From NCBI GenBank assembly GCA_903928635.1, contig CAIYRQ010000071.1:1-33384 (forward strand): a DNA stretch of 33,384 bases. Direction: 5' to 3'. This stretch comes from an uncultured beta proteobacterium. GTDB taxonomy: Bacteria > Pseudomonadota > Gammaproteobacteria > Burkholderiales > Burkholderiaceae_C. The translations under genes were made by a program, and so were the position numbers. How positions within the stretch are numbered: position 1 is the stretch's first letter; each line of letters begins with the position of its first letter. Below the pieces are notes generated by a model, which ran no database searches, was not told where the DNA came from, and saw nothing but the letters and a program-made list of their open reading frames with translations. Shown here one piece after another: positions 17,505 through 27,082 of this stretch.

Positions 17505-18386
17505 TTACAGCCAGTACACCAAGATGTACAGACCCAACCACACCACGTCCACGAAGTGCCAGTACCACGCGGCACCTTCAAATCCGAAATGACGCTCGGC
17601 CGAAAAATGGCCTTTTTGCAAACGTAAAGTCGTCGCCAGCAACATCAGCATGCCCACGAACACGTGAAAGCCGTGGAAGCCCGTCAACATGAAAAAGGTC
17701 GATCCATAGATACCGGAGGTGAGCTTGAGGTTGTACTCCGTGTAGGCATGGTAGTACTCATAGCCTTGCACACACAGGAAAGTCACGCCCAACAGGACGG
17801 TCAGCCACATAAAGGCAACGGTCTTGCTGCGGTTGCTGTCCAGCAGCGCATGGTGAGCAATCGTCAATGTCACGCCCGACGTCAACAACAACGCCGTGTT
17901 GATCGTGGGCAGCCAGAAGGGGCCCATGGTGGTGAAGGGCTCGATGATGCCAGCAGGCGAACCCGTCACACCTGCCGCCAGACTGGGCCATACAGCCTTG
18001 AAGTCAGGCCACAAAAGCGCGTTGTCCAAGCTACCCAGCGAAGGCACGGAGTGGGCGCGCCCCCACCACAATGCGCTGAAAAATGCGCCGAAAAACATGA
18101 CTTCGGAGAAGATGAACCAGCTCATGCTCCAACGGAAGGACAGGTCAATTTTGCGACCGTATTGACCGCCTTCGCTCTCGGAAATCGCATCACCAAACCA
18201 CTGATACAGCACACCGAGCCAAAAGGCCAAACCAAATGCCAGGGCATATTTGCCCCATTCGGCACCATTGACCCACTGGCCGGCACCCATGATCACAAAC
18301 AACAAGCCAAAGGCGGCCATCACCGGGTGACGCGAAGGTCCGGGGACAAAGTAGTACGGTGTAGTTCCGTGTGCGCTAGTACTCAT
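17505..18386 (-). CDS. ctaE: Cytochrome c oxidase subunit III
   Basis: 'YYFVPGPSRHPVMAAFGLLF', 'FSEVMFFGAFFSALWWGR', 'TGFHGFHVFVGMLML', 'GAAWYWHFVDVVWLGLYILVYWL'. Confidence 0.96.
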   Translation of the reverse strand: MSTSAHGTTPYYFVPGPSRHPVMAAFGLLFVIMGAGQWVNGAEWGKYALAFGLAFWLGVLYQWFGDAISESEGGQYGRKIDLSFRWSMSWFIFSEVMFFGAFFSALWWGRAHSVPSLGSLDNALLWPDFKAVWPSLAAGVTGSPAGIIEPFTTMGPFWLPTINTALLLTSGVTLTIAHHALLDSNRSKTVAFMWLTVLLGVTFLCVQGYEYYHAYTEYNLKLTSGIYGSTFFMLTGFHGFHVFVGMLMLLATTLRLQKGHFSAERHFGFEGAAWYWHFVDVVWLGLYILVYWL

Positions 18387-18445
18387 TTCAACTCCATTTT
18401 TCCGAATACGTTTCTAAATCTCACTGGCACTGCCCATGCGGCGCC

Positions 18446-18661
18446 TTATTTTCCTACCACCCATGTGGCCAAGCCGATCAGCCCCACCACCAACACCAGC
18501 CCGCCTACCAGGCCGACGACAACAACGTGCATAGGGTTCACCTTGGCCAAGTCTTCCTCGTAGCCTGCGCGACTGCGAATACCCAAGAACGACCAGGCAA
18601 CCAATTTCACACTGCGCCAAAACGACTGCGCTGGCACCCGGTGGTTTTTCGTCGCCATCAT
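18446..18661 (-). CDS. DUF2970 small membrane protein
   Basis: 'QSFWRSVKLVAWSFLGIRSRAGYEEDLAKVNPMHVVVVGLVGGLVLVVGLIGLATWVVG'; ATGA overlap with ctaG. Confidence 0.85.
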   Translation of the reverse strand: MMATKNHRVPAQSFWRSVKLVAWSFLGIRSRAGYEEDLAKVNPMHVVVVGLVGGLVLVVGLIGLATWVVGK

Positions 18662-19257
18662 GTTCCGCTCAGTACCGCATTACCCGTTTGCACCTGAGCC
18701 ACGGGCGCAGCCGGCGTATGGCCACCCACCTCAAAAAATGTGTACGACAGCGTTATGGTGCGCACGTCTTTGGACAGCTTGGGGTCAATCACAAATGCCA
18801 CAGGCCATGACTTTTTCTCACCGGGCTCCAGCGTGTACTGGTTAAAGCAAAAGCACTCTACCTTGTTAAAGTGCGCTGCAGCCTGTTGAGGCGCGTAACT
18901 GGGGATCGCTTGCGCAGACATACGACGGTTTTGCACGTTTTGAAACTCGTACATCACCGTTGTCAACTCCCCGGGGTGCACCTGTACCGAACGCTGTGCC
19001 GGTTTGAAATCCCACGGGCCGTTGGCATTGGCATCAAATTCCACCGTAATGGTGCGCGAAGCATCAATCTGTGTGTTTTGCACCGGCACCGGCTTTGCAC
19101 CTGCGATCACCTGCTCATTCAGGGCCAACACATTGAGGCCCGTCATTTCACAAATCGCACGGTACAGAGGCACCAGCGCATAGCCAAAGGCAAACATCAT
19201 GCTGACCACGACGGCCAGCTTGCCGACCATCTGAAAATTTGCGCGCTGCAGGTTCAT
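18658..19257 (-). CDS. ctaG: Cytochrome c oxidase copper assembly protein CtaG/Cox11
   Basis: 'FGYALVPLYRAICEMTGLN', 'VEFDANANGPWDFKPAQRSVQVHPGELTTVMYEFQN', 'ECFCFNQYTLEPGEKKSWPVAFVIDPKL'. Confidence 0.95.
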   Translation of the reverse strand: MNLQRANFQMVGKLAVVVSMMFAFGYALVPLYRAICEMTGLNVLALNEQVIAGAKPVPVQNTQIDASRTITVEFDANANGPWDFKPAQRSVQVHPGELTTVMYEFQNVQNRRMSAQAIPSYAPQQAAAHFNKVECFCFNQYTLEPGEKKSWPVAFVIDPKLSKDVRTITLSYTFFEVGGHTPAAPVAQVQTGNAVLSGT

Positions 19258-19264
19258 GGTGGAC

Positions 19265-19375
19265 TCACGCGCCCAACACAGCCAGTTTGAAAACAAAACC
19301 ACAGAAAAAGGCGACAGCCACCGACGCCAGAATCAGCGCAAGCTTCAGGTTCGACTTTTTTTGTGTTGGCGTCAT
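19265..19375 (-). CDS. 36-aa cytochrome oxidase small assembly-type membrane protein
   Basis: Hand translation of complement: MTPTQKKSNLKLALILASVAVAFFCGFVFKLAVLGA*; single TM; between ctaD and ctaG; below the ORF-track length cut-off. Confidence 0.75.
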   Translation of the reverse strand: MTPTQKKSNLKLALILASVAVAFFCGFVFKLAVLGA

Positions 19376-19405
19376 GGGTAGCCTGATGGTCTCAGCCGAC
19401 AGGGC

Positions 19406-21034
19406 TTAGCCGATCACCTTATTGGCAGCAGCATTCAACTTGGGAGGCGTCTCAAAGGTGTGGAAAGGTGCTGGCGAGGGAACTTCCCACTCCAGGCCTT
19501 CTGCCGATTCCCAGGGGCTTTGGGCTGCTTTCGCACCCTGGCCGCGCATGGTAGGCAGAACCACAAACAAGAAGAAGTAAACCTGCGCAAAACCGAAAGC
19601 GAAACCACCGACTGTCGCGATCGCATTGAAGTCAGCGAACTGCATGGGGTAATCGGCATAGCGACGCGGCATACCGGCCAGACCCAAGAAGTGCATGGGG
19701 AAGAAGGTCACGTTGAACGCGATCAGCGACCACCAGAAGTGGATCTTGCCGCGTGTCTCGTTGTACATCACGCCCGTCCACTTGGGGCTCCAGTAGTAGT
19801 AACCGGAGAACATGGCATACAAAGAACCCGCCACCAACACGTAATGGAAGTGAGCCACCACGTAGTAGGTGTCGTGAATCTGAATATCGATAGGGGCCAT
19901 GGCCAAAATCAGACCGGTGAAACCACCCATCGTGAACACGAAGATAAAGCCCACTGCGAACAGCATAGGCGTCTCAAACGTCATGGAGCCTTGCCACATG
20001 GTGGCAATCCAGTTGAATATCTTCACAGCGGTAGGCACTGCGATCAACATCGTGGCGTACATAAAGAACAGCTGTCCCGTGACCGGCATGCCCGACGTGA
20101 ACATGTGGTGGGCCCAGACGATGAACGACAGGATCGCGATGCTAGATGTGGCGTACACCATAGACGCGTAGCCAAACAGCTTCTTGCGCGCAAAGGTGGG
20201 AACCACGTGGCTGATGATGCCGAAGGCCGGCAAAATCATGATGTACACCTCGGGGTGTCCGAAGAACCAGAAAATGTGCTGGTACATCACGGGGTCACCG
20301 CCACCGGCGGGGTTGAAGAAGCTGGTGCCGAAGTGGCGGTCCGTCAGCGTCATGGTGATGGCACCGGCCAGCACGGGCATCACGGCGATCAGCAAGTAAG
20401 CGGTGATCAACCAGGTCCATGCGAACATGGGCATCTTCATCAATGTCATGCCAGGCGCGCGCATGTTGAGGATGGTGACGATGATGTTGATCGAGCCCAT
20501 GATGGACGAGGCGCCCAAAATGTGCAGCGCAAAAATACCGGCGTCCATGCTGGGGCCCATTTGCAGGGTCAGCGGGGCATACAGCGTCCAGCCCGCAGCA
20601 GGTGCGCCACCGGGCATGAAGAAGGAGCTCACGATCATCAGCGCTGCGGGAATCATCAGCCAGAAGCTGAAGTTGTTCATGCGGGCAAAAGCCATGTCAG
20701 AGGCGCCAATTTGCAGCGGAATCATCCAGTTCGCAAAACCCACAAAGGCCGGCATGATGGCGCCGAACACCATGATGAGACCATGCATGGTGGTGAGCTG
20801 GTTAAACAACTCAGGGTTGACCAGTTGCAGACCCGGCTGAAACAGCTCAGCGCGAATAATGAGCGCCAAAACCCCACCCACCATCAGCATGGTGAAGGCA
20901 AACAGGAGGTACAGCGTGCCAATGTCTTTATGGTTGGTTGCGAACACCCAGCGGCGCCATCCGGTGGGGGCATGGTGATCGTGGTCGTCGTGGTGTGCAT
21001 GACCGTGGTCATGGTGGTCTAAAACAGCGCTCAT
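19406..21034 (-). CDS. ctaD: Cytochrome c oxidase subunit I (aa3-type)
   Basis: '[19 protein letters not shown]', '[10 protein letters not shown]', '[13 protein letters not shown]', His-rich N-terminus. Confidence 0.97.
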   Translation of the reverse strand: MSAVLDHHDHGHAHHDDHDHHAPTGWRRWVFATNHKDIGTLYLLFAFTMLMVGGVLALIIRAELFQPGLQLVNPELFNQLTTMHGLIMVFGAIMPAFVGFANWMIPLQIGASDMAFARMNNFSFWLMIPAALMIVSSFFMPGGAPAAGWTLYAPLTLQMGPSMDAGIFALHILGASSIMGSINIIVTILNMRAPGMTLMKMPMFAWTWLITAYLLIAVMPVLAGAITMTLTDRHFGTSFFNPAGGGDPVMYQHIFWFFGHPEVYIMILPAFGIISHVVPTFARKKLFGYASMVYATSSIAILSFIVWAHHMFTSGMPVTGQLFFMYATMLIAVPTAVKIFNWIATMWQGSMTFETPMLFAVGFIFVFTMGGFTGLILAMAPIDIQIHDTYYVVAHFHYVLVAGSLYAMFSGYYYWSPKWTGVMYNETRGKIHFWWSLIAFNVTFFPMHFLGLAGMPRRYADYPMQFADFNAIATVGGFAFGFAQVYFFLFVVLPTMRGQGAKAAQSPWESAEGLEWEVPSPAPFHTFETPPKLNAAANKVIG

Positions 21035-21089
21035 ACGAACTTCCTTTTCACAATTCTTAATTCAATTTGCAAGCGACGGCAACAACGTC

Positions 21090-22274
21090 TTACTTGCGCA
21101 GGGCAGCCACATCAGAGGGTTGCACAAGCTGTCCGGTTTTGTTGGACCAATGGTTTTTCGTAAAGCTGATCACTGCAGCAATGTCAGTGTTGCTCAAGGC
21201 TTTCCAAGAAGGCATGGCGCCATTGTTTTGACCATTCAGCAAGACCATGATTTGCTTGGATTTGTCGGCATCCAACACCACAGCAGCAGCATCCAAGGGC
21301 TTCACAGCGCCGCCGCCTTTGCCATTGGCTTGGTGGCAGGCCACGCAGTTTTGGGCATAGACCTTCTCACCACGCTTGGTGATGTCGTCCAATGTCCAGA
21401 CTTTGCTGGGGTCGTCCGCCAAAGCGGCCATTTTCTTTTGCTCAGCGGCAACCCACTTGGTGTAATCCTCCGCCGACACGACTTTGACGTGGATGGGCAT
21501 GTAGGAATGCTCCTTGCCGCACAGCTGAGAGCACTGGCCGTAGTAGTCACCGATTTTTTCAGCACGGAACCAGGTGTCACGCACAAACCCGGGAATAGCA
21601 GCTTGCTGAATCCCGAACGCTGGCACCATGAAGGCGTGAATCACGTCGTTGGCAGTGGTGATCAGGCGAACCTTCTGATCTACAGGAACCACCAGAGGGT
21701 TATCGACTTTGAGCAAGTAATTGTCAACGTCTTCGCCTTTCTTGGGGCCGCCGTTGTTGGACATTTCGCGTTGCGCCGCATCGATGGTAGACAAAAAGCC
21801 GATGCCTTCGCCTTCGCCTTTGAGGTAGTCATAACCCCACTTCCACTGCATGCCGGTGACCTTGATGGTCAAATCTGCATTGGTCGTGTCTTTCATGGCC
21901 ACCACGGACTTCGTCGCGGGCAGCGCCATCAAAATCACGATGACGAAAGGGATTACTGTCCAAATAATTTCCACCGTCACCGACTCATGGAAGGTAGCGG
22001 CCTTGTGGCCCACCGATTTGCGATGCTTCCAAATGGAATAGAACATCACACTGAACACGGCGACAAAAATGACCGCGCACAAAATGAGCATGAACCAGTG
22101 CAACCACTGCTGATCCCGTGCCACGGAGGTAACCGGCGGGTACAAGTTCAATTGATTGACGGCAGGACCGCCGGGCAAATCGTTAACGGCATGCGCCAAA
22201 TTGATCCCCGCGCTGGCAAACCACAGGGTGGCGGTGGCCAACATTGAAGCCAAATTTTTCCAAATGCTCTTCAT
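21090..22274 (-). CDS. ctaC: Cytochrome c oxidase subunit II with C-terminal cytochrome c domain
   Basis: 'VTGMQWKWGYDY', CuA motif 'GQCSQLCGKEHSYMPI', C-terminal 'CVACHQANGKGGG' heme-binding CxxCH. Confidence 0.95.
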   Translation of the reverse strand: MKSIWKNLASMLATATLWFASAGINLAHAVNDLPGGPAVNQLNLYPPVTSVARDQQWLHWFMLILCAVIFVAVFSVMFYSIWKHRKSVGHKAATFHESVTVEIIWTVIPFVIVILMALPATKSVVAMKDTTNADLTIKVTGMQWKWGYDYLKGEGEGIGFLSTIDAAQREMSNNGGPKKGEDVDNYLLKVDNPLVVPVDQKVRLITTANDVIHAFMVPAFGIQQAAIPGFVRDTWFRAEKIGDYYGQCSQLCGKEHSYMPIHVKVVSAEDYTKWVAAEQKKMAALADDPSKVWTLDDITKRGEKVYAQNCVACHQANGKGGGAVKPLDAAAVVLDADKSKQIMVLLNGQNNGAMPSWKALSNTDIAAVISFTKNHWSNKTGQLVQPSDVAALRK

Positions 22275-22404
22275 CGTATTCACTTTCAATGCCTCAAAGT
22301 ATGCAAACCCAGTAACAAAAGCCATCTCAACGTTAACAAATGATTGTAGCCCAACGGTTTCCTCAGACGGACCCTCTGGCCACGGGTAAAAAGACCGCAT
22401 CAGA

Positions 22405-23343
22405 CTAAGCCGATGAATCCCTCGGCCCCCCGACCGGGCTATTTCGCAATGCGGTACGAAAATCATCCAAAGACACGCTGGTTTGCGGTCGAACGGCCAT
22501 GCGGGGCTGTGGTTTGAAAGCGTGACCGTAAATAATTTCAAACTGCAGACGCAGGCGCCCACCATGTGCCGGATCGGCCAGGTGCTGCGCGATCCGCGCC
22601 TGCAAATCCGCGTACCAGCGGCGCCCGCGCAGCCCGGCAAAGCGCTGCGCATGCAAATTGCGCCCTAGACCGCGCAATTCAGCCAACAGGTGGGCTGCCG
22701 ACGAAAAAGTCAGCGTAATGCGCTCCATGTCCATGACCGGCTCGGCAAAACCGGCTTGCACCAGCATGTCTCCCCAGTCATGCATATCAGTGAACTCGTG
22801 GGCAGGCGCGGGCCAGCCCAGCTGGGCGTACAAAGAGCGCAACTCGCGTAAAGTGTCTGGCCCCAAACAAGAAAACATCAAGAATCCATCGGATTCCAGC
22901 ATGCCGTGCCAGCGCGCGATCAGTGACTGCGGATCCGCGGCCATGTGCAGGGCCATGTTCGCCCACAGCATCTGAACCGGCTGTCCTGGAGCCTCAAAGT
23001 GCAAGGCTGCACCGCGCCAGTGGCGCACATCCCACCAGGGCGCAGACAAGGCCCGGCGTACGGTTGGCACTGCCTGTTCCGGACTTTGGGTGACAAAGCA
23101 CGCGGACTGCGGGTAGCGCTTTGCCAATGCCGCATGAATTTCCAAGCCGCCGCGCAAGGGGTCCCAGTGCATCCAACGTTCGGGCTTTTTGACAATCCAT
23201 TGGAGCCGCTCTTCCATGCGGCGGGCCACCTCTTCATGCAGCCATGGCGACGACGACTTCGCGGTCATTGCGGCCAAATCCTCCCAGCGTGCGGCCGCAA
23301 TGGCGTCAATGGTGGGGGGGCGCTGTGAAGGGAGTGGGGGCAT
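22405..23343 (-). CDS. SAM-dependent methyltransferase, BioC-like
   Basis: 'WLHEEVARRMEERLQWIVKKPERWMHWDPLRGG...LWANMALHMAADPQSLIARWHGMLESDGFLMFSCLGPDTLRELRSLY' BioC-like pattern. Confidence 0.75.
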   Translation of the reverse strand: MPPLPSQRPPTIDAIAAARWEDLAAMTAKSSSPWLHEEVARRMEERLQWIVKKPERWMHWDPLRGGLEIHAALAKRYPQSACFVTQSPEQAVPTVRRALSAPWWDVRHWRGAALHFEAPGQPVQMLWANMALHMAADPQSLIARWHGMLESDGFLMFSCLGPDTLRELRSLYAQLGWPAPAHEFTDMHDWGDMLVQAGFAEPVMDMERITLTFSSAAHLLAELRGLGRNLHAQRFAGLRGRRWYADLQARIAQHLADPAHGGRLRLQFEIIYGHAFKPQPRMAVRPQTSVSLDDFRTALRNSPVGGPRDSSA

Positions 23344-23399
23344 AAGAATCGACTGCGGGCGGGGCTGCATGCCACGTCAGCTCGCAGTATATTGGCTGC

Positions 23400-24104
23400 A
23401 TGCCATGGCCTTGGTTTCAACAACTTGCCCTGCGCCTGCCCAGCCAGTGCGCTGTTTGCCATGCCTGGCCAAGCGCCCCCGTGTGTGAGGCCTGTGTGCA
23501 GCTGTTTGCACAACCGTGTGCCCGGTGCCAGCGCTGTGCCTTGCCGGTGCCTGCAGGTCAAACACAGTGCGGTAGTTGCATCACTGCAAACAGCCCCTTG
23601 GACGCCGCGTTTGCAGCAGTGCCTTATGCCTATCCCTGGTCTGGCTTGGTAGTTGAGTTCAAGTTTGCCCAGCACCCCGGTTGGGCGCGCAGCATGGCAC
23701 TTTTGATGCGCAGCGCACCATGGGTTGAACCTGCACTGGAGTTAGCCGACATGGTGCTACCCATGCCACTGTCGCGCGAACGCCTGCAAGAGCGAGGGTT
23801 CAACCAGGCCTTGTTGCTGGCCAAAGCCTTAAATCCCCGAAAAACACAGCCGCATTTGTTGCTGCGTATTCGAGACACACCACCCCAAAGCAGCCTTTCA
23901 CGGGCGGCGCGCCTGCAAAACGTACAAAAGGCCTTTGCAATAGAGCCCCAACATCACGCGGCAATGACGGGTAAGCGCATCGTGCTGGTGGACGACGTCA
24001 TGACCAGCGGCGCGTCCTTAACGGCGGCGGCGCAGTGCCTGCGCCAAGCAGGCGCGGCGCACATCACGGCGCTAGTGTTCGCAAGGGCCGAACGCGGCAC
24101 CTGA
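23400..24104 (+). CDS. ComF-family amidophosphoribosyltransferase-like protein
   Basis: Zn-type Cys pairs (CAVCHAWPSAPVCEAC...CARCQRCALPV), 'RLQERGFNQALLLAKAL', PRPP motif 'RIVLVDDVMTSGASL'. Confidence 0.9.
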   Translation: MPWPWFQQLALRLPSQCAVCHAWPSAPVCEACVQLFAQPCARCQRCALPVPAGQTQCGSCITANSPLDAAFAAVPYAYPWSGLVVEFKFAQHPGWARSMALLMRSAPWVEPALELADMVLPMPLSRERLQERGFNQALLLAKALNPRKTQPHLLLRIRDTPPQSSLSRAARLQNVQKAFAIEPQHHAAMTGKRIVLVDDVMTSGASLTAAAQCLRQAGAAHITALVFARAERGT

Positions 24105-24143
24105 ACCGCCCACGCTGTTTCGCAGGGCGGCGACAATGGACCC

Positions 24144-24620
24144 ATGTTTCACATTGTTTTGGTCGAACCCGAAATCCCACCCAATACGGGCAACGTCATT
24201 CGCTTGGCCGCCAATACCGGATGCCACCTGCACCTGGTGGAGCCGCTGGGGTTTTCTATGGACGACAAGCACATGCGCCGGGCCGGACTGGACTACCACG
24301 AATACGCCACGCTGCAGCGGCACGCGAGCTGGGAGGCGTTTCTTGAAGCCGAGCGCCCCAACCCGCAGCGCATGTTCACGCTGACCACCCGAGGCATCCA
24401 AAGCCCTTATGACGTCTCGTTTCTGCCAGGTGACTGGCTGGTGTTTGGCTCAGAGACCAAGGGCATCTCCGACACGGTGCGTGCATCGTTTGGCCCGGGC
24501 CAAAGCCTGAAGCTGCCCATGCTGACCGGTCAGCGCAGCTTGAATTTATCTAACGCCGTGGCCGTCACGGTGTTTGAAGCCTGGCGGCAGAACGGCTTTG
24601 CCGCAGCGCCTCAGGCGTAA
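24144..24620 (+). CDS. trmL: tRNA (cytidine(34)-2'-O)-methyltransferase (TrmL, SPOUT)
   Basis: 'MFHIVLVEPEIPPNTGNVIRLAANTGCHLHLVEPLGFSMDDKHMRRAGLDY', 'VFGSETKGIS', 'MLTGQRSLNLSNAVAVTVFEAWRQ'. Confidence 0.95.
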   Translation: MFHIVLVEPEIPPNTGNVIRLAANTGCHLHLVEPLGFSMDDKHMRRAGLDYHEYATLQRHASWEAFLEAERPNPQRMFTLTTRGIQSPYDVSFLPGDWLVFGSETKGISDTVRASFGPGQSLKLPMLTGQRSLNLSNAVAVTVFEAWRQNGFAAAPQA

Positions 24621-25066
24621 AGCCGGGAGATCGATTCAGCGATGCACACCGGCTTGGCTGCGCCTTCGCGCTCGGTGGTGACTTCCCAGGTCAGTTGAAA
24701 ACCGTTGTTCTCAATGGCTTCTGCCTTGAGCAAAGTCAGGTTGGCGCGCAGCCGGCTGCCCACAGGCACCGGCCCCATAAAGCGCACCCGGTTCAGGCCA
24801 TAGTTCACACCCATGCGCACATCGGCGATGTGCAAAGCAGACTCGAAAAACTTCGGGATCAATGACAAAGTGAGAAACCCGTGGGCAATCGGCGCACCGA
24901 AGGGGCCGGCCTTGGCACGCTCCACGTCCACATGAATCCATTGGTGATCGCCTGTGGCCTCGGCAAACTGGTTGACGGCTTCCTGGGTCACGGTGATCCA
25001 GTCGCTGGTGGCTACGGCTTGTCCGACCAAACCGGCCAGTTCTTGCAAGGTGTTGATGGTTTTCAT
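24611..25066 (-). CDS. MaoC-family dehydratase
   Basis: 'VTQEAVNQFAEATGDHQWIHVDVERAKAGPFGAPIAHGFLTLSLIP' hot-dog MaoC motif. Confidence 0.92.
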   Translation of the reverse strand: MKTINTLQELAGLVGQAVATSDWITVTQEAVNQFAEATGDHQWIHVDVERAKAGPFGAPIAHGFLTLSLIPKFFESALHIADVRMGVNYGLNRVRFMGPVPVGSRLRANLTLLKAEAIENNGFQLTWEVTTEREGAAKPVCIAESISRLYA

Positions 25067-25107
25067 GGGGAAGGTCGTTGGGTGTTAAGAAAAAAGGCGT
25101 GGCGCGC

Positions 25108-25731
25108 TCAGATCGGCTGCGACAGCCACTGGCAGATCGGTTGCCACTGCGCCAGGTCGCGTTCGGTTCGGCTGGTGTGCACATCAAAAACGGACAGGCC
25201 GCTAACCGCCAGATGCACATAGTTCTGGGTGTCGCGCAATGTGCCGACCAGCGGCAAGTCCAAGCCGCTCACGAAATGGGTGAATTGCTCCGCAGCCAAA
25301 GTGCGTTCATCCACGCGCATGCCGACGATTCCCACATCAAGCCTGTCTGCATGGCGGCTTTTCGCAAGCGTGTCCAAAAAATCCCGCGTGGCATACATGT
25401 CAAAAATACTGGCCTGCAGCGGCACCACCACTTTGTCGGCCATTTTGAGCACATCCTTGAGTGCCCTGCCGCTCAGGCCTGCCGGGGTGTCCAGCACCAC
25501 ATGACCAGCCTCCTTTGGCGGCTTCGCCAGATCGTCCGGATCGACTTTCCATTCAGCGATGGGATGCGCATGGGCAGGCCGCAAGCTCAGCCACAGGCTG
25601 GAGGATTTCTGCGGATCCGCGTCGCCCAGACGCACGGCATGGCCCTGCGCAGCGAGATAACCAGCGATATTGGTGGACAAGGTGGATTTGCCTGCACCCC
25701 CCTTGGGGTTGATAACGACGATAAGGCTCAT
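25108..25731 (-). CDS. ParA/MinD-family P-loop ATPase, orphan
   Basis: 'MSLIVVINPKGGAGKSTLSTNIAGYLA' deviant Walker A; no ParB-like gene adjacent. Confidence 0.88.
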   Translation of the reverse strand: MSLIVVINPKGGAGKSTLSTNIAGYLAAQGHAVRLGDADPQKSSSLWLSLRPAHAHPIAEWKVDPDDLAKPPKEAGHVVLDTPAGLSGRALKDVLKMADKVVVPLQASIFDMYATRDFLDTLAKSRHADRLDVGIVGMRVDERTLAAEQFTHFVSGLDLPLVGTLRDTQNYVHLAVSGLSVFDVHTSRTERDLAQWQPICQWLSQPI

Positions 25732-25786
25732 GGCGCGCTCCTGAATTCCGGGTAAGACATGGGCTGCATTATGGAATGTTGCAGGG

Positions 25787-26548
25787 TCAGGCCAAACCGT
25801 CCCACAGCAGTTTCACACCGGTCAGCAACATTCCCGCGTACAAAAACCGGTAAAAAAGCACCTGGCTGATGCGCCGCGCCAGCCACACGCCCATCCACAC
25901 GCCTACGGGCGCCAGGGGCAACAGCACCAGCGAAGTGCTCATATTGCGCATGTCCAACAGACCCAGCCAGGCATAGGGAATCCATTTGCACAGGTTCACC
26001 ACAAAAAAGAAAAATGCCATGGTGGCGGTAAATTTGACTGGGCTCAAGCGCAAGCCGATGACATAGGCATTGATCGGTGGCCCACCCGCATGAGCAATGA
26101 AGCTGGTGAACCCGGAGGTGGTGGCCAACATCGCGCCCAGCCAGACAGGGGGCGGAGCACTGCCTGCCTTGGGCGGAAACAGCAGCCTCTGGGCCAAAAA
26201 CAAGAGGGTAAAGCCGCCCACAATCGCAGCAACTGCATGGGCCTGCAGAATTTTGAAAAGTAGCGCGCCGATGGCGATGCCCAGCACACCAAACGGCAGT
26301 ATTTGCCGCACCAGGGGCAGGTCAAAGTCCTTGCGGTACGCCGCCATGCCCAGCACGTCCATGACGAACAAGACCGGCATCAAAATGGCCGCAGCTTCTG
26401 GCACTGTCACTGCCAAGGCCATCATGGGTACCGCCAAGGACCCGAACCCTGCACCAAAACCGCTTTTGCTGATACCCAGCAACAGAACCGCAGGAATCGA
26501 CACCGCGTAGAAAAACGGATCGGTAATGATGGGCCAAGCGTCAGTCAT
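25787..26548 (-). CDS. TauE/SafE (TSUP) family membrane permease
   Basis: 'LLLGISKSGFGAGFGSLAVPMMALAV', 'GFTSFIAHAGGPPINAYVIGLRLS'. Confidence 0.9.
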   Translation of the reverse strand: MTDAWPIITDPFFYAVSIPAVLLLGISKSGFGAGFGSLAVPMMALAVTVPEAAAILMPVLFVMDVLGMAAYRKDFDLPLVRQILPFGVLGIAIGALLFKILQAHAVAAIVGGFTLLFLAQRLLFPPKAGSAPPPVWLGAMLATTSGFTSFIAHAGGPPINAYVIGLRLSPVKFTATMAFFFFVVNLCKWIPYAWLGLLDMRNMSTSLVLLPLAPVGVWMGVWLARRISQVLFYRFLYAGMLLTGVKLLWDGLA

Positions 26549-26579
26549 GGGCGCAAAGCCCCATGGTAACCTTCTGGGG

Positions 26580-27014
26580 ATGTTCAACCCCTCTCAAGCC
26601 GACGTTCGCCGCTATTTTTGCGCTGTCTATGCCAAGGCACGCGCGGCCCAACCCTTGGAGGCGCTCGAAACCATCGCAGCCCAGTGGATTGACGAGCACC
26701 CGGAGTACCACGCCGATTTGCGCGACGCCGACACGGCTGTCGCCGCAGTCTATGGCGGCAACGACGGGCATACCAACCCTTTTTTGCACCTGTCCATGCA
26801 CCTGTCGATCAGCGAGCAGAGCTCCATCGACCAGCCACGCGGCATTCGTCAGGCCGTGGAATTGCTCACCCACAAGCGCAACTCACTGCACAAAGCACAC
26901 CATGAAGCCATGGAATGCCTGGGGACCATGCTGTGGGAAAGTCAACGTGCAGGCCGCCCGCCCGATGGCAACGCCTATATTGATTGCGTGCAACGCCACG
27001 CCACCAAAGATTGA
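26580..27014 (+). CDS. DUF1841 family protein
   Basis: 'MFNPSQADVRRYFCAVYAKARAAQPLEALETIAAQWIDEHPEYHADL...NPFLHLSMHLSISEQSSIDQPRGIR'. Confidence 0.88.
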   Translation: MFNPSQADVRRYFCAVYAKARAAQPLEALETIAAQWIDEHPEYHADLRDADTAVAAVYGGNDGHTNPFLHLSMHLSISEQSSIDQPRGIRQAVELLTHKRNSLHKAHHEAMECLGTMLWESQRAGRPPDGNAYIDCVQRHATKD

Positions 27015-27038
27015 TAGGCAAACCACACGAATAGACAT

Positions 27039-27067
27039 AAAAAAACCGCCCGAAGGCGGTTTTTTTA
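27039..27067. terminator. Bidirectional intrinsic terminator between DUF1841 gene and cytochrome c4 gene
   Basis: AAAAAAACCGCC-CGAA-GGCGGTTTTTTT between convergent genes. Confidence 0.9.
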
Positions 27068-27082
27068 TTGAGTCAGTCAATT

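Noticed and set aside
19460-21022. 520-aa plus-strand ORF antisense to ctaD
   Set aside because: Antisense artefact of a highly conserved gene; His/Arg/Gln-rich nonsense composition
24611-24620. 10-bp convergent overlap of trmL and MaoC genes as a regulatory device
   Set aside because: Short tail-to-tail overlaps are common in compact genomes; nothing further supports regulation
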